The translations under genes were made by a program, and so were the position numbers. Source: Rhodanobacter sp. T12-5 (GTDB lineage Bacteria > Pseudomonadota > Gammaproteobacteria > Xanthomonadales > Rhodanobacteraceae). Taken from it: 64,000 nucleotides of DNA. Below the pieces are notes generated by a model. The model saw only the letters and a list, made by a program, of their open reading frames with translations, searched no databases and had not been told where the DNA came from. Positions 17,370 to 28,128 of the stretch are shown here, in pieces. Location of the stretch: assembly GCF_008329435.1 (NCBI RefSeq), contig NZ_NPKN01000003.1, forward strand, positions 186,001 through 250,000, in the 5' to 3' direction. Position 1 is the stretch's first letter; each line of letters begins with the position of its first letter.

Positions 17370-18377
17370 ATGACCATTCGGCATTTCTTGACTACCCAGG
17401 ATTACAGCCGCGCCGAGATCGACGCGCTGCTGGAGCAGGCCGCCGCGTTCAAGCGTTCGCCGCGCGGCCAGCAGCTGGCCGGCAAGTCGATCGCGCTGCT
17501 GTTCTTCAATCCCTCGATGCGCACCCGCACCAGCTTCGAGCTGGGCGCGTTCCAGCTCGGCGGTCACGCCATCGTGCTGGCGCCCGGCAAGGACGCGTGG
17601 CCGATCGAGTTCGAGGTTGGCAGCGTGATGGACGGCGATACCGAGGAGCACATCGCCGAGGTGGCGCGGGTGCTCAGCCGCTACGTCGACCTGATCGCCG
17701 TTCGTGCGTTCCCGAAATTCCAGGACTGGGCGGTGGATCGCGAGGACAAGGTCATCAAGGCGTTCGCCCAGTACGCCACGGTGCCGGTGATCAACATGGA
17801 GACGATCACCCACCCCTGCCAGGAACTGGCCCACGCGCTGGCGCTGAAGGAGCACCTGGGCGACCTGCAGAACAAAAAGTACGTGCTGACCTGGACCTAT
17901 CACCCAAAGCCGCTGAACACCGCAGTGGCGAATTCCGCGCTGCTGATCGCGACCAAGCTGGGCATGGACGTGACCTTGCTGTGCCCCACGCCCGACTACG
18001 TGCTGGACGAGCGCTACATGGCGTTTGGCCGTCTGAACGCCGAACAGAACGGCGGCTCGCTGAAGGTCAGCCATGACATCGAGGAAGCCTACACCGGGGC
18101 CGACGTGGTCTACGCCAAGAGCTGGGGCGCGCTGCCGTTCTTCGGTCGCTGGGAAGAGGAGAAGCCTGTGCGCGAAGCGAACAGGCACTTCATCGTCGAC
18201 GAGGCGAAGATGGCGCTCACCAACCACGGCCTGTTCAGCCACTGCCTGCCGCTGCGCCGGAACATCAAGGCCACCGACGCGGTGATGGATTCGCCCGCCT
18301 GCATCGCCATCGACGAGGCCGAGAACCGCCTGCACGTGCAGAAGGCGGTGATGGCTTCGCTGATCGGGCAGGGCTGA
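17370..18377 (+). CDS. argF': N-acetylornithine carbamoyltransferase
   Basis: Transfers a carbamoyl group to N-acetylornithine to give N-acetylcitrulline, the alternative arginine route of Xanthomonas. 335 residues. Carbamoyl-phosphate site FFNPSMRTRTSFELGAFQLG, and HPCQELAHALALKEHLG. Residue 92 is Glu (GDTEEH), the position reported to select acetyl- over succinylornithine in the Xanthomonas enzyme. The C-terminal HCLPLRRNIKATD is typical. First structural gene after the attenuator; paiB follows after 6 bases. Confidence 0.96.
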   Translation: MTIRHFLTTQDYSRAEIDALLEQAAAFKRSPRGQQLAGKSIALLFFNPSMRTRTSFELGAFQLGGHAIVLAPGKDAWPIEFEVGSVMDGDTEEHIAEVARVLSRYVDLIAVRAFPKFQDWAVDREDKVIKAFAQYATVPVINMETITHPCQELAHALALKEHLGDLQNKKYVLTWTYHPKPLNTAVANSALLIATKLGMDVTLLCPTPDYVLDERYMAFGRLNAEQNGGSLKVSHDIEEAYTGADVVYAKSWGALPFFGRWEEEKPVREANRHFIVDEAKMALTNHGLFSHCLPLRRNIKATDAVMDSPACIAIDEAENRLHVQKAVMASLIGQG

Positions 18378-18383
18378 ACCGTC

Positions 18384-19007
18384 ATGTACACGCCGAAGCA
18401 TTTCGTGGAAAGCCGCGTCGAATCCCTGCACGGGCTGATTCGCGCATACCCGTTCGCCACGCTGGTGACCCGCGCGGCCGACGGATTGACGGCCAATCAC
18501 CTGCCGTTCGAACTCGTCGGCGAGGTGCTGCACGGCCATGTCGCGCGCGGCAACGAACTGGCGCGACTGGACGGCGCCGAAGTGCTGCTGGTGTTCCAGG
18601 GGCCGGACGGCTACATCAGCCCGAACTGGTACCCCAGCAAGCACGAGACCGGGCGCGAGGTGCCGACCTGGAACTACGCGGTGGTGCACGTGCACGGCCG
18701 GCTGCGCGTGATCGATGACGCGACGTGGCTGCGTCGTCTGCTGGAAACCTTGACCGATCACCATGAGGCGGACCAGCCGCAGCCATGGAAGATCAGCGAC
18801 GCGCCGGACGACCATATCGAGACCTCGCTGCGCGCGATCGTCGGCCTCGAAGTCTCGATCGATCGCATCGAAGGCAAGTTCAAGCTGAGCCAGAACCATC
18901 CCGCGCGCAACCGCGCGGGCGTGATCGCCGGGCTGCGCGAGCGCGACGGCGATGGCGACGCGGAACTGGCCGCATGGATGTCCCAACAAGAGGAATCGAA
19001 ACCGTGA
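18384..19007 (+). CDS. PaiB-like FMN-binding protein
   Basis: 207 residues of the FMN-binding split-barrel family represented by PaiB (negative regulator of protease/sporulation genes in Bacillus) but whose role in proteobacteria is unclear. Motifs MYTPKHFVESRVESLHGLI, TANHLPFEL and ISPNWYPSKHETGREVPTWNY are diagnostic. It lies inside the arginine operon, 6 bases after argF', and its stop overlaps the next start. No known role in arginine synthesis. Confidence 0.85.
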   Translation: MYTPKHFVESRVESLHGLIRAYPFATLVTRAADGLTANHLPFELVGEVLHGHVARGNELARLDGAEVLLVFQGPDGYISPNWYPSKHETGREVPTWNYAVVHVHGRLRVIDDATWLRRLLETLTDHHEADQPQPWKISDAPDDHIETSLRAIVGLEVSIDRIEGKFKLSQNHPARNRAGVIAGLRERDGDGDAELAAWMSQQEESKP

Positions 19008-19477
19008 ACCATCAGCATCACTATCGCGTTGCCGTGGAATGGACCGGCAACCTCGGCAGCGGCACGGACGGCTACCGCAACTACAGCCGCGACCACATCA
19101 TTCGCATCGACGGCAAGCTGGCGATCGCCGGTTCCTCCGACCCCACCTTCCGCGGCGATGCCGCGAAGCACAACCCCGAGGACATGCTGGTCACGGCGTT
19201 GTCGACCTGCCACATGCTGTCGTATCTGCACATGGCCACCGTGGCCGGCGTGGTGGTGACGGCGTATAGCGACGCTGCCGAAGGCACGATGGCCACCGAG
19301 GGCGATGGCGGCCGTTTCGTCGAAGTGGTGCTGCGCCCCACGGTGACCATCACTGCCGCCAGCGACCCGGCCAAGGCCGAGGCCGCGCACGAGGCGGCGC
19401 ATCACGCCTGCTTCATCGCCAATTCCGTGAATTTCCCAGTGCGCTGCGAGCCGCGCGTCGTCGTCGAAACCGCCTGA
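19004..19477 (+). CDS. OsmC-family peroxiredoxin-like protein
   Basis: 157 residues starting at a GTG that overlaps the paiB stop (GTGA), with AAGAGGAA upstream. The two thiol sites of OsmC/Ohr proteins are visible: [14 protein letters not shown] and [16 protein letters not shown]-terminal [13 protein letters not shown] and [15 protein letters not shown] match OsmC. Such proteins reduce organic peroxides. Placed between paiB and argG, apparently cotranscribed with arginine genes. Confidence 0.88.
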   Translation: MNHQHHYRVAVEWTGNLGSGTDGYRNYSRDHIIRIDGKLAIAGSSDPTFRGDAAKHNPEDMLVTALSTCHMLSYLHMATVAGVVVTAYSDAAEGTMATEGDGGRFVEVVLRPTVTITAASDPAKAEAAHEAAHHACFIANSVNFPVRCEPRVVVETA

Positions 19478-19505
19478 CCACCCTTCTTTCCAGGATCCGC
19501 AAGCC

Positions 19506-20699
19506 ATGAGCAAAGACATCGTCCTCGCCTTCTCCGGCGGCCTCGACACCAGTTTCTGCGTGCCCTATCTGCAGGAGCGCGGCTGGGCCGTGCATACCGT
19601 GTTTGCCGATACCGGCGGCGTGGACGCCGAAGAGCGCGCCTTCATCGAAGGGCGCGCACAGGAGCTGGGCGTGGCCAGCCACGTCACCGTGGATGGCGGC
19701 CCGGCGATCTGGAACGGCTTCGTCAAGCCGTTCGTGTGGGCGGGCGAGGGTTACCAGGGCCAGTACCCGCTGCTGGTGTCCGACCGCTACCTGATCGTCG
19801 AGGCCGCGCTGAAGCGCGCCGCCGAACTCGGCACGAAGGCGATCGCGCATGGCTGCACCGGCATGGGCAACGACCAGGTGCGTTTCGACTTGGCGGTGAA
19901 GGCGTTGGGCGACTACCAGATCGTGGCGCCGATCCGCGAGATTCAGAAGGAGCATACGCAGACGCGCGCCTACGAGCAGAAGTACCTGGAAGACCGCGGC
20001 TTCGGCGTGCGCGCCAAGCAGCAGGCGTACACCATCAACGAGAACCTGCTCGGCCTGACCATGTCCGGCGGCGAGATCGACCTGTGGCAGGCGCCCGGCG
20101 CCGGCGCGGTGGGCTGGTGCAAGCCGCGTGCCGAATGGCCGTCCAAACCGCTGCGGGTGAAGATCGGCTTCGTCAACGGCGAGGCGGTGACGCTGGACGG
20201 CGAGGCGATCGCCGGGCACGCCATGCTGGCGAAGCTCAACGGCCTGTTCGCGCAGTACGGCGTGGGCCGCGGCCTCTACACCGGCGACACCACGATCGGC
20301 CTCAAGGGCCGCATCATCTTCGAGGCACCGGGCCTGACCGCGCTGCTCGCCGCGCACCGCGCGCTGGAAGAGGCCGTGCTCAGCAAGCAGCAGAACCGCT
20401 TCAAGCCCGAGGTGGCGCGCAAGTGGGTGGAGCTGGTCTACGAGGGCTTCTTCCACGACCCGCTGAAGACCGACCTGGAGGCGTTCCTGGCGTCCAGCCA
20501 GTCCACCGTCAACGGCACGGTGACGCTGGAAACGAATGGCGGCAGCGTCGGCGCGGTGGCGGTGGAGTCGAAGCACATCCTCAACGCCAAGGGCGCCACC
20601 TATGCGCAGTCGGCCGACTGGGGCGTGGAGGAGGCCGAGGGTTTCATCAAGCTGTTCGGCATGAGCAGCACGCTGTGGGCCGAGGTCAATCGCGGATGA
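19506..20699 (+). CDS. argG: Argininosuccinate synthase
   Basis: Joins citrulline and aspartate with ATP. 397 residues. The ATP pyrophosphatase P-loop is [11 protein letters not shown] at the N-terminus; citrulline/aspartate-binding regions include [14 protein letters not shown] and [15 protein letters not shown]. Its stop overlaps the start of the deacetylase gene (ATGA). In this pathway citrulline comes from deacetylation of acetylcitrulline by the next gene product. Confidence 0.97.
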   Translation: MSKDIVLAFSGGLDTSFCVPYLQERGWAVHTVFADTGGVDAEERAFIEGRAQELGVASHVTVDGGPAIWNGFVKPFVWAGEGYQGQYPLLVSDRYLIVEAALKRAAELGTKAIAHGCTGMGNDQVRFDLAVKALGDYQIVAPIREIQKEHTQTRAYEQKYLEDRGFGVRAKQQAYTINENLLGLTMSGGEIDLWQAPGAGAVGWCKPRAEWPSKPLRVKIGFVNGEAVTLDGEAIAGHAMLAKLNGLFAQYGVGRGLYTGDTTIGLKGRIIFEAPGLTALLAAHRALEEAVLSKQQNRFKPEVARKWVELVYEGFFHDPLKTDLEAFLASSQSTVNGTVTLETNGGSVGAVAVESKHILNAKGATYAQSADWGVEEAEGFIKLFGMSSTLWAEVNRG

Positions 20700-21829
20700 G
20701 CGCACTGCTCGATGCCACGTTGAAACACCTGGCGGCGCTGGTCGGTTTCGACACGCGCAACCCGCCGCGCGCGATCGATACCGGCGGCATCTTCGACTAC
20801 CTGCGCGCGCAGCTGCCCGGCTTCGACGTGACGGTGACCGACTTCGGTGCCGGCGCGGTGGCCCTGCACGCGGTGCGCGGCGAGCCGAAGGTCCTGTTCA
20901 ACGTGCACCTGGACACCGTGCCGGACTCGCCGGCGTGGACGGCCGATCCGCACGCGTTGCGGGTCACTGCCGATCGCGCGATCGGCCTGGGCGCGTGCGA
21001 CATCAAGGGGGCGGCGGCGGCGCTGCTGGCGGTGGCGAATGCCAGTCACGGCGACCTGGCGCTGCTGTTCACCACCGACGAGGAGGCGAACGACGCGCGC
21101 TGCATCGCCGGCTTCCTGCGCGAACCGCACGCTTACGACGCAGTGATCGTGGCCGAGCCCACCAAGGGCGAGGCGGTGCTGGCGCATCGCGGCATCCAGT
21201 CGGTGCTGATGCGCTTCGCCGGCCAGGCCGGGCATGCCTCGGGCGAGCAGAAGCCGGGCGACAGCGCACTGCACCAGGCCGTGCGCTGGGGCAACGCGGC
21301 GCTGGATTTCGTGGCGGCGCAGTCGCACGAGCGCTTCGGCGGCCTCACCGGTCTGCGTTTCAACATCGGCCGCATCGAGGGCGGCATCAAGGCGAACATG
21401 ATCGCGCCCACGGCGGAGGTGCGTTTCGGCTTTCGCGCGTTGCCCACGATGAATCCGGATCACCTGCTGATCCGTTTCCGCAATCTGGTGGAACCACAAC
21501 CGGTGGAATTCACGGAAACCTTCCGCGGCGCCTCGCTGCCGGCCGGCGACACGGCGAACGCCGAGGCGAACCGGCTGGTCGCGCGCGACCTGGCCGACGA
21601 GCTGGGCATCCCGGTCGGCAACGCGGTGGACTTCTGGACCGAGGCCGCGCTGTTCTCCGCCGCCGGCTATACCGCCTTCGTCTACGGTCCCGGCGACATC
21701 GCCCAGGCGCACAGCGCCGACGAGTGGGTCGCGCTGGATCAACTCGAACACTATGCGCAAACGGTTTATCGAATCGTTGAGAAGTCCGGCCAGGGACGGC
21801 CGGTTTTTGACCCCCGCGATCATGGATGA
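20696..21829 (+). CDS. ArgE-like M20 deacetylase, probably N-acetylcitrulline deacetylase
   Basis: Zinc/cobalt peptidase-family M20 enzyme, 377 residues. Metal and catalytic motifs: [48 protein letters not shown] and a dimerisation domain with [13 protein letters not shown]. Next to acetylornithine carbamoyltransferase, the likely substrate is acetylcitrulline, as in Xanthomonas. The start overlaps the argG stop. The last 15 or so residues ([16 protein letters not shown]) are encoded by an inverted family D repeat that supplies the stop codon. Confidence 0.9.
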   Translation: MSALLDATLKHLAALVGFDTRNPPRAIDTGGIFDYLRAQLPGFDVTVTDFGAGAVALHAVRGEPKVLFNVHLDTVPDSPAWTADPHALRVTADRAIGLGACDIKGAAAALLAVANASHGDLALLFTTDEEANDARCIAGFLREPHAYDAVIVAEPTKGEAVLAHRGIQSVLMRFAGQAGHASGEQKPGDSALHQAVRWGNAALDFVAAQSHERFGGLTGLRFNIGRIEGGIKANMIAPTAEVRFGFRALPTMNPDHLLIRFRNLVEPQPVEFTETFRGASLPAGDTANAEANRLVARDLADELGIPVGNAVDFWTEAALFSAAGYTAFVYGPGDIAQAHSADEWVALDQLEHYAQTVYRIVEKSGQGRPVFDPRDHG

Positions 21830-21836
21830 GCGCAAG
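21777..21836 (-). repeat. Family D repeat, copy 4, overlapping a gene end
   Basis: On the minus strand it reads TGCGCTCatccATGATCGCG, GTCAAAA linker, then CCGGCCgtccctGGCCGG and ACTTCTCAA. It encodes the tail of the deacetylase and abuts the argB Shine-Dalgarno. Confidence 0.8.
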
Positions 21837-21845
21837 GAACAAACA

Positions 21846-23165
21846 ATGGACACGGCTAAGCACAACACCCGCAAGACCATCGTGCGCCTGCTTTCGAGCA
21901 TGGGCAGCGCGAAGGAAATCCAGCAGTACCTCAAGCGCTTCTCCGAGGTGGACGCCAAGCGCTTTGCCGTGGTCAAGGTCGGCGGCGCGGTGCTGCGCGA
22001 CGAGCTGGCCGATCTCGCCTCGTCGCTGACCTTCCTGCAGCAGGTCGGCCTGACCCCGATCGTGCTGCACGGCGCCGGCCCGCAGCTGGACGAGGAACTG
22101 GCCGCCGCCGGCATCGAGAAGCACACCATCGACGGTCTGCGCGTGACCTCGCCGAAGGCGCTCGGCATCGTGCGCCGCGTGTTCCAGCAGCAGAACCTGA
22201 AACTGGTCGAGGCACTGCAGTCGATGGACACGCGCGCCACCTCGGTGGCGACGGGCGTGTTCATGGCCGACTACCTGGACCGCGATACCTACGGTCTGGT
22301 CGGCAAGGTCCGCAGCATCAACCTGGCGCCGATCGAGGCCAGCCTGCGCGCGAACTCCATCCCGGTGATCGCCAGCCTGGGCGAAACCGACGAAGGGCAG
22401 ATCCTCAACGTCAACGCCGACTTCGCCGCGAACGAACTGGTGCGCGTGCTGCAGCCGTACAAGATCGTGTTCCTCACCGGCACCGGCGGACTGCTCGACG
22501 AGCACGGCAAAGTGATCGACTCGATCAACCTCAGCACCGAGTTCGAGCACCTGATGGCGCAGCCATGGATCAACGGCGGCATGCGCCTGAAGATCGAGCA
22601 GATCGCCGACCTGCTGGCCGACCTGCCGCTGACCTCGTCGGTGTCGATCACCCGCCCGTCCGAACTGGCCAAGGAGCTATTCACCCACAAGGGTTCCGGC
22701 ACCCTGGTGCGACGCGGCGAGAAGGTGCTGCGCTTCGATTCCTGGGACGGCGTGGACCGCGCGCGCATGCGCGGGCTGATCGAATCCAGCTTCGGCCGTA
22801 CCCTGGTGCCGGACTATTTCGAGCGCACCCGGCCGATGCGCATCTACGTCAGCGAGAACTACCGCGCGGCGATGATCCTTGTCGAGGAGGACGGCTTGCC
22901 GTACCTCGACAAGTTCGCCGTGCTGGACGATGCGCAGGGCGAAGGCCTGGGCCGCGCGGTGTGGCAGGTGATGCGCGAGGAGAATCCGCGGCTGTTCTGG
23001 CGCTCGCGCCACGGCAATCCGGTCAACCCTTTCTACTATGCCGAGTCGGACGGCTGCCTCAAGCAGCCGCGCTGGAAGGTGTTCTGGTACGGCATTGACG
23101 GCTTCGACACGATCTCCCGTTGCGTGGCGCATTGCGCGCAACGCCAGCCGACACTGGTGGATTGA
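21846..23165 (+). CDS. argB: Fused acetylglutamate kinase / N-acetyltransferase (NAGK-NAGS)
   Basis: 439 residues. The N-terminal two thirds are amino-acid kinase ([60 protein letters not shown]). The last 145 residues form a GNAT-like domain ([31 protein letters not shown]). This fusion, also found in Xanthomonas, can make acetylglutamate and phosphorylate it. ATG 21846 has AAGGA seven bases upstream; ATG 21822 is inside the repeat and less likely. argC follows after 3 bases. Confidence 0.95.
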   Translation: MDTAKHNTRKTIVRLLSSMGSAKEIQQYLKRFSEVDAKRFAVVKVGGAVLRDELADLASSLTFLQQVGLTPIVLHGAGPQLDEELAAAGIEKHTIDGLRVTSPKALGIVRRVFQQQNLKLVEALQSMDTRATSVATGVFMADYLDRDTYGLVGKVRSINLAPIEASLRANSIPVIASLGETDEGQILNVNADFAANELVRVLQPYKIVFLTGTGGLLDEHGKVIDSINLSTEFEHLMAQPWINGGMRLKIEQIADLLADLPLTSSVSITRPSELAKELFTHKGSGTLVRRGEKVLRFDSWDGVDRARMRGLIESSFGRTLVPDYFERTRPMRIYVSENYRAAMILVEEDGLPYLDKFAVLDDAQGEGLGRAVWQVMREENPRLFWRSRHGNPVNPFYYAESDGCLKQPRWKVFWYGIDGFDTISRCVAHCAQRQPTLVD

Positions 23166-23168
23166 GCC

Positions 23169-24131
23169 ATGCACACGAACAGGAAAACGGTAGGCATCGT
23201 CGGCGCGCGCGGCCATACCGGCATGGAACTGATCCGCCTGATCGCGGCGCATCCGGTGCTGCAACTGGCCTTCGTTTCCTCGCGCGAGCTGGACGGCCAG
23301 CGCGTGGCCGATCACGTCGACGGTTTCGCCGGCGAACTGCACTACGCCAGCCTGGACCCGGCAGCGGTGGCGGCGCAGGACGCCGACGTGGTGATCCTGG
23401 CGCTGCCAAACGGCAAGGCGGCGCCGTTCGTCGAGGCGATCGACGCGGCGAAGCCGGACACGTTGATCCTCGATCTCTCCGCCGACTACCGCTTCGACCC
23501 GTCGTGGTACTACGGCCTGCCGGAACTCACCCGCGACAAGTGGCGGGGCGAGAAGCGCATCAGCAACCCCGGCTGTTACGCCACAGCCATGCAGCTCTCC
23601 ATCGCGCCGCTGAAGGACCTGCTGGCCGCGCCACCGGTGTGCTTCGGCGTCTCCGGTTACTCCGGCGCCGGTACCACGCCGTCGGACAAGAACGATCCGG
23701 AAAAACTGCGCGACAACCTGATGCCGTACGCGCTCACCGGCCACATGCACGAGAAGGAAGCCTCGTTCCGGCTCGGCGTGCCGGTGGAGTTCATGCCGCA
23801 CGTGGCGCCGCACTTCCGCGGGCTCACCGTCACCACCAACCTGTATCTCACCCGCCCGCTGAAACGCGATGACGTGCTGCAGCGTTTCCATGCCGCCTAC
23901 GACAGCGAGAAGCTGGCCGTCGTGACCGACGAGGCGCCGTGGGTCAGCCGCATCGCGCACCGCCACCATGCCGAGGTCGGCGGCTTCGTGGTATCGGCCG
24001 ACGGCAAGCGCGTGGTGATCGTGGCCACGCTGGACAACCTGCTGAAGGGCGCCGCGACGCAGGCGATGCAGAACATCAACCGTGCGATCGGCGTGGACGA
24101 ATTCACCGCGATTCCAGTGGGGCAGGAGTGA
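23169..24131 (+). CDS. argC: N-acetyl-gamma-glutamyl-phosphate reductase
   Basis: NADPH-dependent reductase of acetylglutamyl phosphate. 320 residues. Nucleotide-binding [17 protein letters not shown], catalytic cysteine in [13 protein letters not shown] and C-terminal [19 protein letters not shown]. The stop codon (24129-24131) is the TGA of the first GAGTGA unit of a family A repeat. Confidence 0.97.
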   Translation: MHTNRKTVGIVGARGHTGMELIRLIAAHPVLQLAFVSSRELDGQRVADHVDGFAGELHYASLDPAAVAAQDADVVILALPNGKAAPFVEAIDAAKPDTLILDLSADYRFDPSWYYGLPELTRDKWRGEKRISNPGCYATAMQLSIAPLKDLLAAPPVCFGVSGYSGAGTTPSDKNDPEKLRDNLMPYALTGHMHEKEASFRLGVPVEFMPHVAPHFRGLTVTTNLYLTRPLKRDDVLQRFHAAYDSEKLAVVTDEAPWVSRIAHRHHAEVGGFVVSADGKRVVIVATLDNLLKGAATQAMQNINRAIGVDEFTAIPVGQE

Positions 24132-24136
24132 GGGAT

Positions 24137-24219
24137 GAGGAGTGAGGAGTGAGAGAAAAGCTCACACTCCCAGCGCTCCCGCCCCCTCCGCTCTTGATCT
24201 CTCTCACTTCTCACTCCTC
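24137..24219. repeat. Family A inverted repeat, copy 2
   Basis: Left arm 24137-24156 and right arm 24200-24219 match at 19 of 20 positions as reverse complements, around a 43-base pyrimidine-rich spacer. It fills the 108-base gap between argC and argH, and its flanking units overlap the argC stop. Confidence 0.85.
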
Positions 24220-24239
24220 TCAACTCACTTCTGGCTCCC

Positions 24240-25535
24240 ATGACCCAACCCCTCTGGCAAAAATCCGGCATCCAGATCGACGCAAGGATCATGCGCTTCC
24301 TCGCCGGCGACGACGTGATCCTCGACCGCGAGTTCTTCCTGCACGACATCACCGCCAGCAAGGCGCACGTGGAAGGGCTGGCCAACATCGGCGTGGTCAG
24401 CGCCGACGAAGCCGCCGCACTGAAGCGCGAGCTGGATGCGCTGGCCGACGATTTCACGAGCGGCGCGTTCGTGCTGGACGAGCGCTACGAGGATGGTCAC
24501 TCGGCGATCGAGGCGCGGCTCACCGAGCGCCTCGGCGACGCCGGCCGCCGCGTGCACACCGGGCGCAGCCGCAACGACCAGATCCTGGTCGCCACCCGGC
24601 TGTGGCTGAAGGACAAGCTGGCCGCGCTGGAGGTGCATTGCCGCGCGATTGCCGAGGCCTGCCTTGAGCGCGCGTCGCAAGAAGCCGTGCCGATGCCCGG
24701 CTACACCCACCTGCAGCGCGCAGTGGTCTCGTCCACCGCGATGTGGTTCGCCGGCTTTGCCGAGGGCTTCATCGACAACGTGCTGCGCGCGCGGCAGACG
24801 CTGGCGCTGATCGACGCCAACCCGCTCGGCACCGCCGCCGGCTACGGCGTGAACCTGAAACTCGACCGCGCGCATACCACGCAGGCGCTCGGCTTTGCGC
24901 GCATGCAGATTTCGCCGATCTACGCGCAGCTGTCGCGCGGCAAGTTCGAGATGGCTGTGCTGGAGGCGATCGGCGGCGCGCTGCTCGACCTGCGCCGGCT
25001 GGCGTGGGACCTGTCGCTGTTCACCACCGCCGAATTCAACTTCGTCAAGCTGCCGGCCGAGTACACCACCGGCAGCTCGATCATGCCGAACAAGCGCAAC
25101 CCCGACGTGATCGAACTGCTGCGCGCCAGCTACGCCAGCGTGGCCGCCGCGCGCACCGAGATCGAACAGCTGCTGTCGCTGCCGTCCGGCTACCAGCGCG
25201 ATCTGCAGTTCTCCAAGGGCTCGATCTTCCACGGCGTGCGCCACGGCCTGATGGCGCTGGAACTGGTGCCCGACCTGCTGGCACGGTTTGAATGGAACGA
25301 AGCGGCGATGCGCGCCGCGATCGAGCCGGCAATGTACGCCACCGACGTGGCGATCGAGCAGGCCGCCGCTGGCGTGCCGTTTCGCGATGCGTATCGCGCG
25401 GCGGCGGAAACCGCGGCATCCGCGGGGCAGGGGCGCACGCCGGAAAGCAGTCTCGCCGCCCGCGTGTCGCCGGGCGCCGGCCACGACCTGCGGCTGGATG
25501 AACTGCACGCGCGATTACGCGCACTCGACGACTGA
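24240..25535 (+). CDS. argH: Argininosuccinate lyase
   Basis: Splits argininosuccinate into arginine and fumarate, the last step. 431 residues. Motifs: [46 protein letters not shown], and the fumarase/lyase signature [15 protein letters not shown] 24240 is directly after the repeat. proB follows after 15 bases. Confidence 0.97.
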   Translation: MTQPLWQKSGIQIDARIMRFLAGDDVILDREFFLHDITASKAHVEGLANIGVVSADEAAALKRELDALADDFTSGAFVLDERYEDGHSAIEARLTERLGDAGRRVHTGRSRNDQILVATRLWLKDKLAALEVHCRAIAEACLERASQEAVPMPGYTHLQRAVVSSTAMWFAGFAEGFIDNVLRARQTLALIDANPLGTAAGYGVNLKLDRAHTTQALGFARMQISPIYAQLSRGKFEMAVLEAIGGALLDLRRLAWDLSLFTTAEFNFVKLPAEYTTGSSIMPNKRNPDVIELLRASYASVAAARTEIEQLLSLPSGYQRDLQFSKGSIFHGVRHGLMALELVPDLLARFEWNEAAMRAAIEPAMYATDVAIEQAAAGVPFRDAYRAAAETAASAGQGRTPESSLAARVSPGAGHDLRLDELHARLRALDD

Positions 25536-25550
25536 AGCGGAGACGCGGGC

Positions 25551-26738
25551 ATGGCGGCGATAGACACGGGGAACACGCACGCCGACCTGCCTGCACAGGC
25601 CTTGCCGCCGTGGCGCCGCGCCGTGCTCAAGGTAGGCAGCAGCCTGCTTGCCGCCGACGGCGGCGGCCTCACGTCACGTTATGCCGAGGGGCTGGCCGCC
25701 TTCATCGCCGCCAGCCACGCCGAAGGCCGCGAGGTGGTGTTGGTGTCCTCCGGCGCGGTGGCGGCCGGACGCGCGCTGCTGCGCCAGCATGCGCGCGACG
25801 GCGGCGGCCTCGCCGCGCGGCAGGCGCTGGCCGCGCTGGGCCAGGCGCCGATGATCGCGCTGTGGCAGTCCCTGAGCGCGCGACCGGTGGCGCAGGTGCT
25901 GCTGACCCACGACGACCTGCGCAACCGCCGCCGCTACCTCAACGCGCGCGCCACCCTGCGCCAGCTGCTGCAGCTCGGCGTGCTGCCGGTGGTCAACGAG
26001 AACGACACCGTCTCGGTGGATGAGCTAAAGCTCGGCGACAACGACAACCTCGCCGCCATCGTGGCCGCGCTGGTCGACGCCGACCTGCTGCTGATCGCCT
26101 CCGACGTCGATGCGCTGTACAGCGCCGACCCGCGGCGCGATCCCGCGGCCATGCCGATCGCGCAGGTGGCCGCGCTGACCGCCGAGATCGCCGCGATGGC
26201 CGGCGACAGCGGCAGCGCGGCCGGCACCGGCGGCATGCGCACCAAGCTGCAGGCCGCGGCGAAAGCTGCCGCCGCCGGCATTCCCACGGCCTTGTTCAGC
26301 GGGCGCGAGGCGGCCACCGTGCAGGCGCTGCAACGCGGGCAACTGCGCGGTACGCTGATCGCCGCGGCTTCCACGCGATTGCAGGCGCGCAAGTACTGGC
26401 TGCGCCACGCACCCGCCGCGCCGGGCCGCATACGCATCGACGCCGGTGCGGCGAAGGCGCTGGGTGGCGGGCGCGTCTCGCTGCTGCCGGGCGGCGTGCT
26501 CGGCGCCGACGGCGAGTTCCACCGCGGCGACCTGGTGGAGATCGTCGACGCGGACGGTGCCGCCGTCGCGCGCGGACTCAGCCAGTACGGCGCCGCCGAG
26601 GTGCGCCGGCTGGCCGGCCGGCACAGCCGCGAGATCGACGGCATGCTCGGCTACAGCTACGGCGACGAGGTGGTGCACCGCGACGACCTCGTCAGCATGA
26701 ACCGCCCGGTTGCATCCGGGCAGGAGATCAGCGCATGA
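25551..26738 (+). CDS. proB: Glutamate 5-kinase
   Basis: Phosphorylates glutamate, first step of proline synthesis. 395 residues: kinase domain with [45 protein letters not shown], and [18 protein letters not shown], then a C-terminal PUA domain from about residue 290. It has a roughly 20-residue N-terminal extension. Translationally coupled to proA through a 4-base ATGA overlap. Confidence 0.96.
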   Translation: MAAIDTGNTHADLPAQALPPWRRAVLKVGSSLLAADGGGLTSRYAEGLAAFIAASHAEGREVVLVSSGAVAAGRALLRQHARDGGGLAARQALAALGQAPMIALWQSLSARPVAQVLLTHDDLRNRRRYLNARATLRQLLQLGVLPVVNENDTVSVDELKLGDNDNLAAIVAALVDADLLLIASDVDALYSADPRRDPAAMPIAQVAALTAEIAAMAGDSGSAAGTGGMRTKLQAAAKAAAAGIPTALFSGREAATVQALQRGQLRGTLIAAASTRLQARKYWLRHAPAAPGRIRIDAGAAKALGGGRVSLLPGGVLGADGEFHRGDLVEIVDADGAAVARGLSQYGAAEVRRLAGRHSREIDGMLGYSYGDEVVHRDDLVSMNRPVASGQEISA

Positions 26739-27997
26739 GCACGATCCGCGAACAGGCACTGGCGTGCCGCGACGCCGCCCGGGTCGTGGTGGCGCTGGGC
26801 AGCGAGGCGAAGCGCGCGCTGCTGCGCGACATGGCCGCGGCGCTGGAAGCGCAGTCTGTCGCGGTGTTGGCTGCCAACGTCGAGGACATGCGCCAGGCCG
26901 CGGCGAAAGGCGTGCAGGGCGCCATGCTCGACCGCCTGCGGCTGGACGAGGCGCGCGTGGCCGGCATCGCCGGCGCGCTGCGCGAGGTGGCCGAGCTGCC
27001 CGATCCGGTCGGCGTGACGACCCGCCATGAGACGCGGCCGAACGGCTTGTCGGTCGAGCGCGTGCGCATCCCGCTCGGCGTGATCGCGATGATCTACGAG
27101 GCGCGCCCCAACGTCACCGCCGATGCCGCGGCGCTGTGCCTGATGGCCGGCAACGCGGTGATCCTGCGCGGCGGCTCCGAGGCGATCCATTCCAACCTCG
27201 CCATCGCCGCGGCATTGCATGCCGCGCTGCGCGCGCACGGCGTGCCCGAGGCCGCGGTGACGGTGTTGCAGGACCTCAGCCGCGAAGCGATGGTCGAGCT
27301 GCTGCAACTCGTCGACATCGTCGACCTGGCCATCCCGCGTGGCGGCGAAGGGCTGATCCGCTTCGTCGCCGAGCACGCGCGCGTGCCGGTGATCAAGCAC
27401 TACAAGGGCGTCTGCCACCTGTACGTGGACCGCTCCGCCGATCCTGCGCTCGCCCTGGATCTGCTGATCGACGGCAAGACCTCGCGCCCTGGCGTATGCA
27501 ACGCGCTGGAGACGCTGCTGGTGCATCGCGACGTCGCCGAAGCGTTCCTGCCACGCGCCACGCAGGCACTGCGTGAGCGCGGCGTCGAACTGCGCGGCGA
27601 CGAACGCAGTCGCGCCCTGGTGCCCGACATGCGCGCGGCGACCGACGACGACTACGCCGCCGAGTTCCTCGACCTGATCCTCGCCGTGCGCGTGGTCGAC
27701 GACCTCGACACCGCCATCGCGCACATCCGTCGCCACGGCTCCGACCACACCGAAGTCATTGCCACCGCCGACGAAGCCGCGGCGCAACGCTTCGTGCAGG
27801 CGATCCGCTCCGCCGTGGTGATGGTCAACGCCTCCTCCCGCTTCAGCGATGGCGGCGAACTCGGCCTCGGCGCCGAGATCGGCATCTCCACCACCCGGCT
27901 ACACGCCTACGGTCCGATGGGCGCCGAAGCGCTCACGGTGGAGCGCTTCGTGGTGCGCGGGGAAGGGCAGGTGAGGCATCCGCAGAGCCGGATGTAA
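26735..27997 (+). CDS. proA: Gamma-glutamyl phosphate reductase
   Basis: Reduces glutamyl phosphate to the semialdehyde for proline. 420 residues. [20 protein letters not shown] and the catalytic-cysteine region [14 protein letters not shown] are diagnostic; C-terminal [23 protein letters not shown] matches the family. Last gene of the arginine-proline block; the flank that follows carries a small AATGTCCG/CGGACATT inverted repeat (28003-28034) and then the TerB cassette. Confidence 0.97.
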   Translation: MSTIREQALACRDAARVVVALGSEAKRALLRDMAAALEAQSVAVLAANVEDMRQAAAKGVQGAMLDRLRLDEARVAGIAGALREVAELPDPVGVTTRHETRPNGLSVERVRIPLGVIAMIYEARPNVTADAAALCLMAGNAVILRGGSEAIHSNLAIAAALHAALRAHGVPEAAVTVLQDLSREAMVELLQLVDIVDLAIPRGGEGLIRFVAEHARVPVIKHYKGVCHLYVDRSADPALALDLLIDGKTSRPGVCNALETLLVHRDVAEAFLPRATQALRERGVELRGDERSRALVPDMRAATDDDYAAEFLDLILAVRVVDDLDTAIAHIRRHGSDHTEVIATADEAAAQRFVQAIRSAVVMVNASSRFSDGGELGLGAEIGISTTRLHAYGPMGAEALTVERFVVRGEGQVRHPQSRM

Positions 27998-28128
27998 TGT
28001 CGAATGTCCGCTTTCGGTGCCATTACCGGACATTGAGACTCACGGCTGTAAACCAAGGTGACGCGCCCAGGCGTATGCTTCCAGTAGGGGCTAGGCGCGG
28101 AACCTAGAGGCAACTGGGGTAAATTCTG

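Noticed and set aside
17370..18377. Ordinary ornithine carbamoyltransferase
   Set aside because: Glu at position 92, HPCQELAHALAL and the neighbouring acetyl-pathway genes point to the acetylornithine enzyme.
19736..21829. A 697-codon plus-strand frame starting inside argG
   Set aside because: The first 320 codons are an out-of-frame argG shadow; the real deacetylase starts at 20696 with an ATGA overlap.
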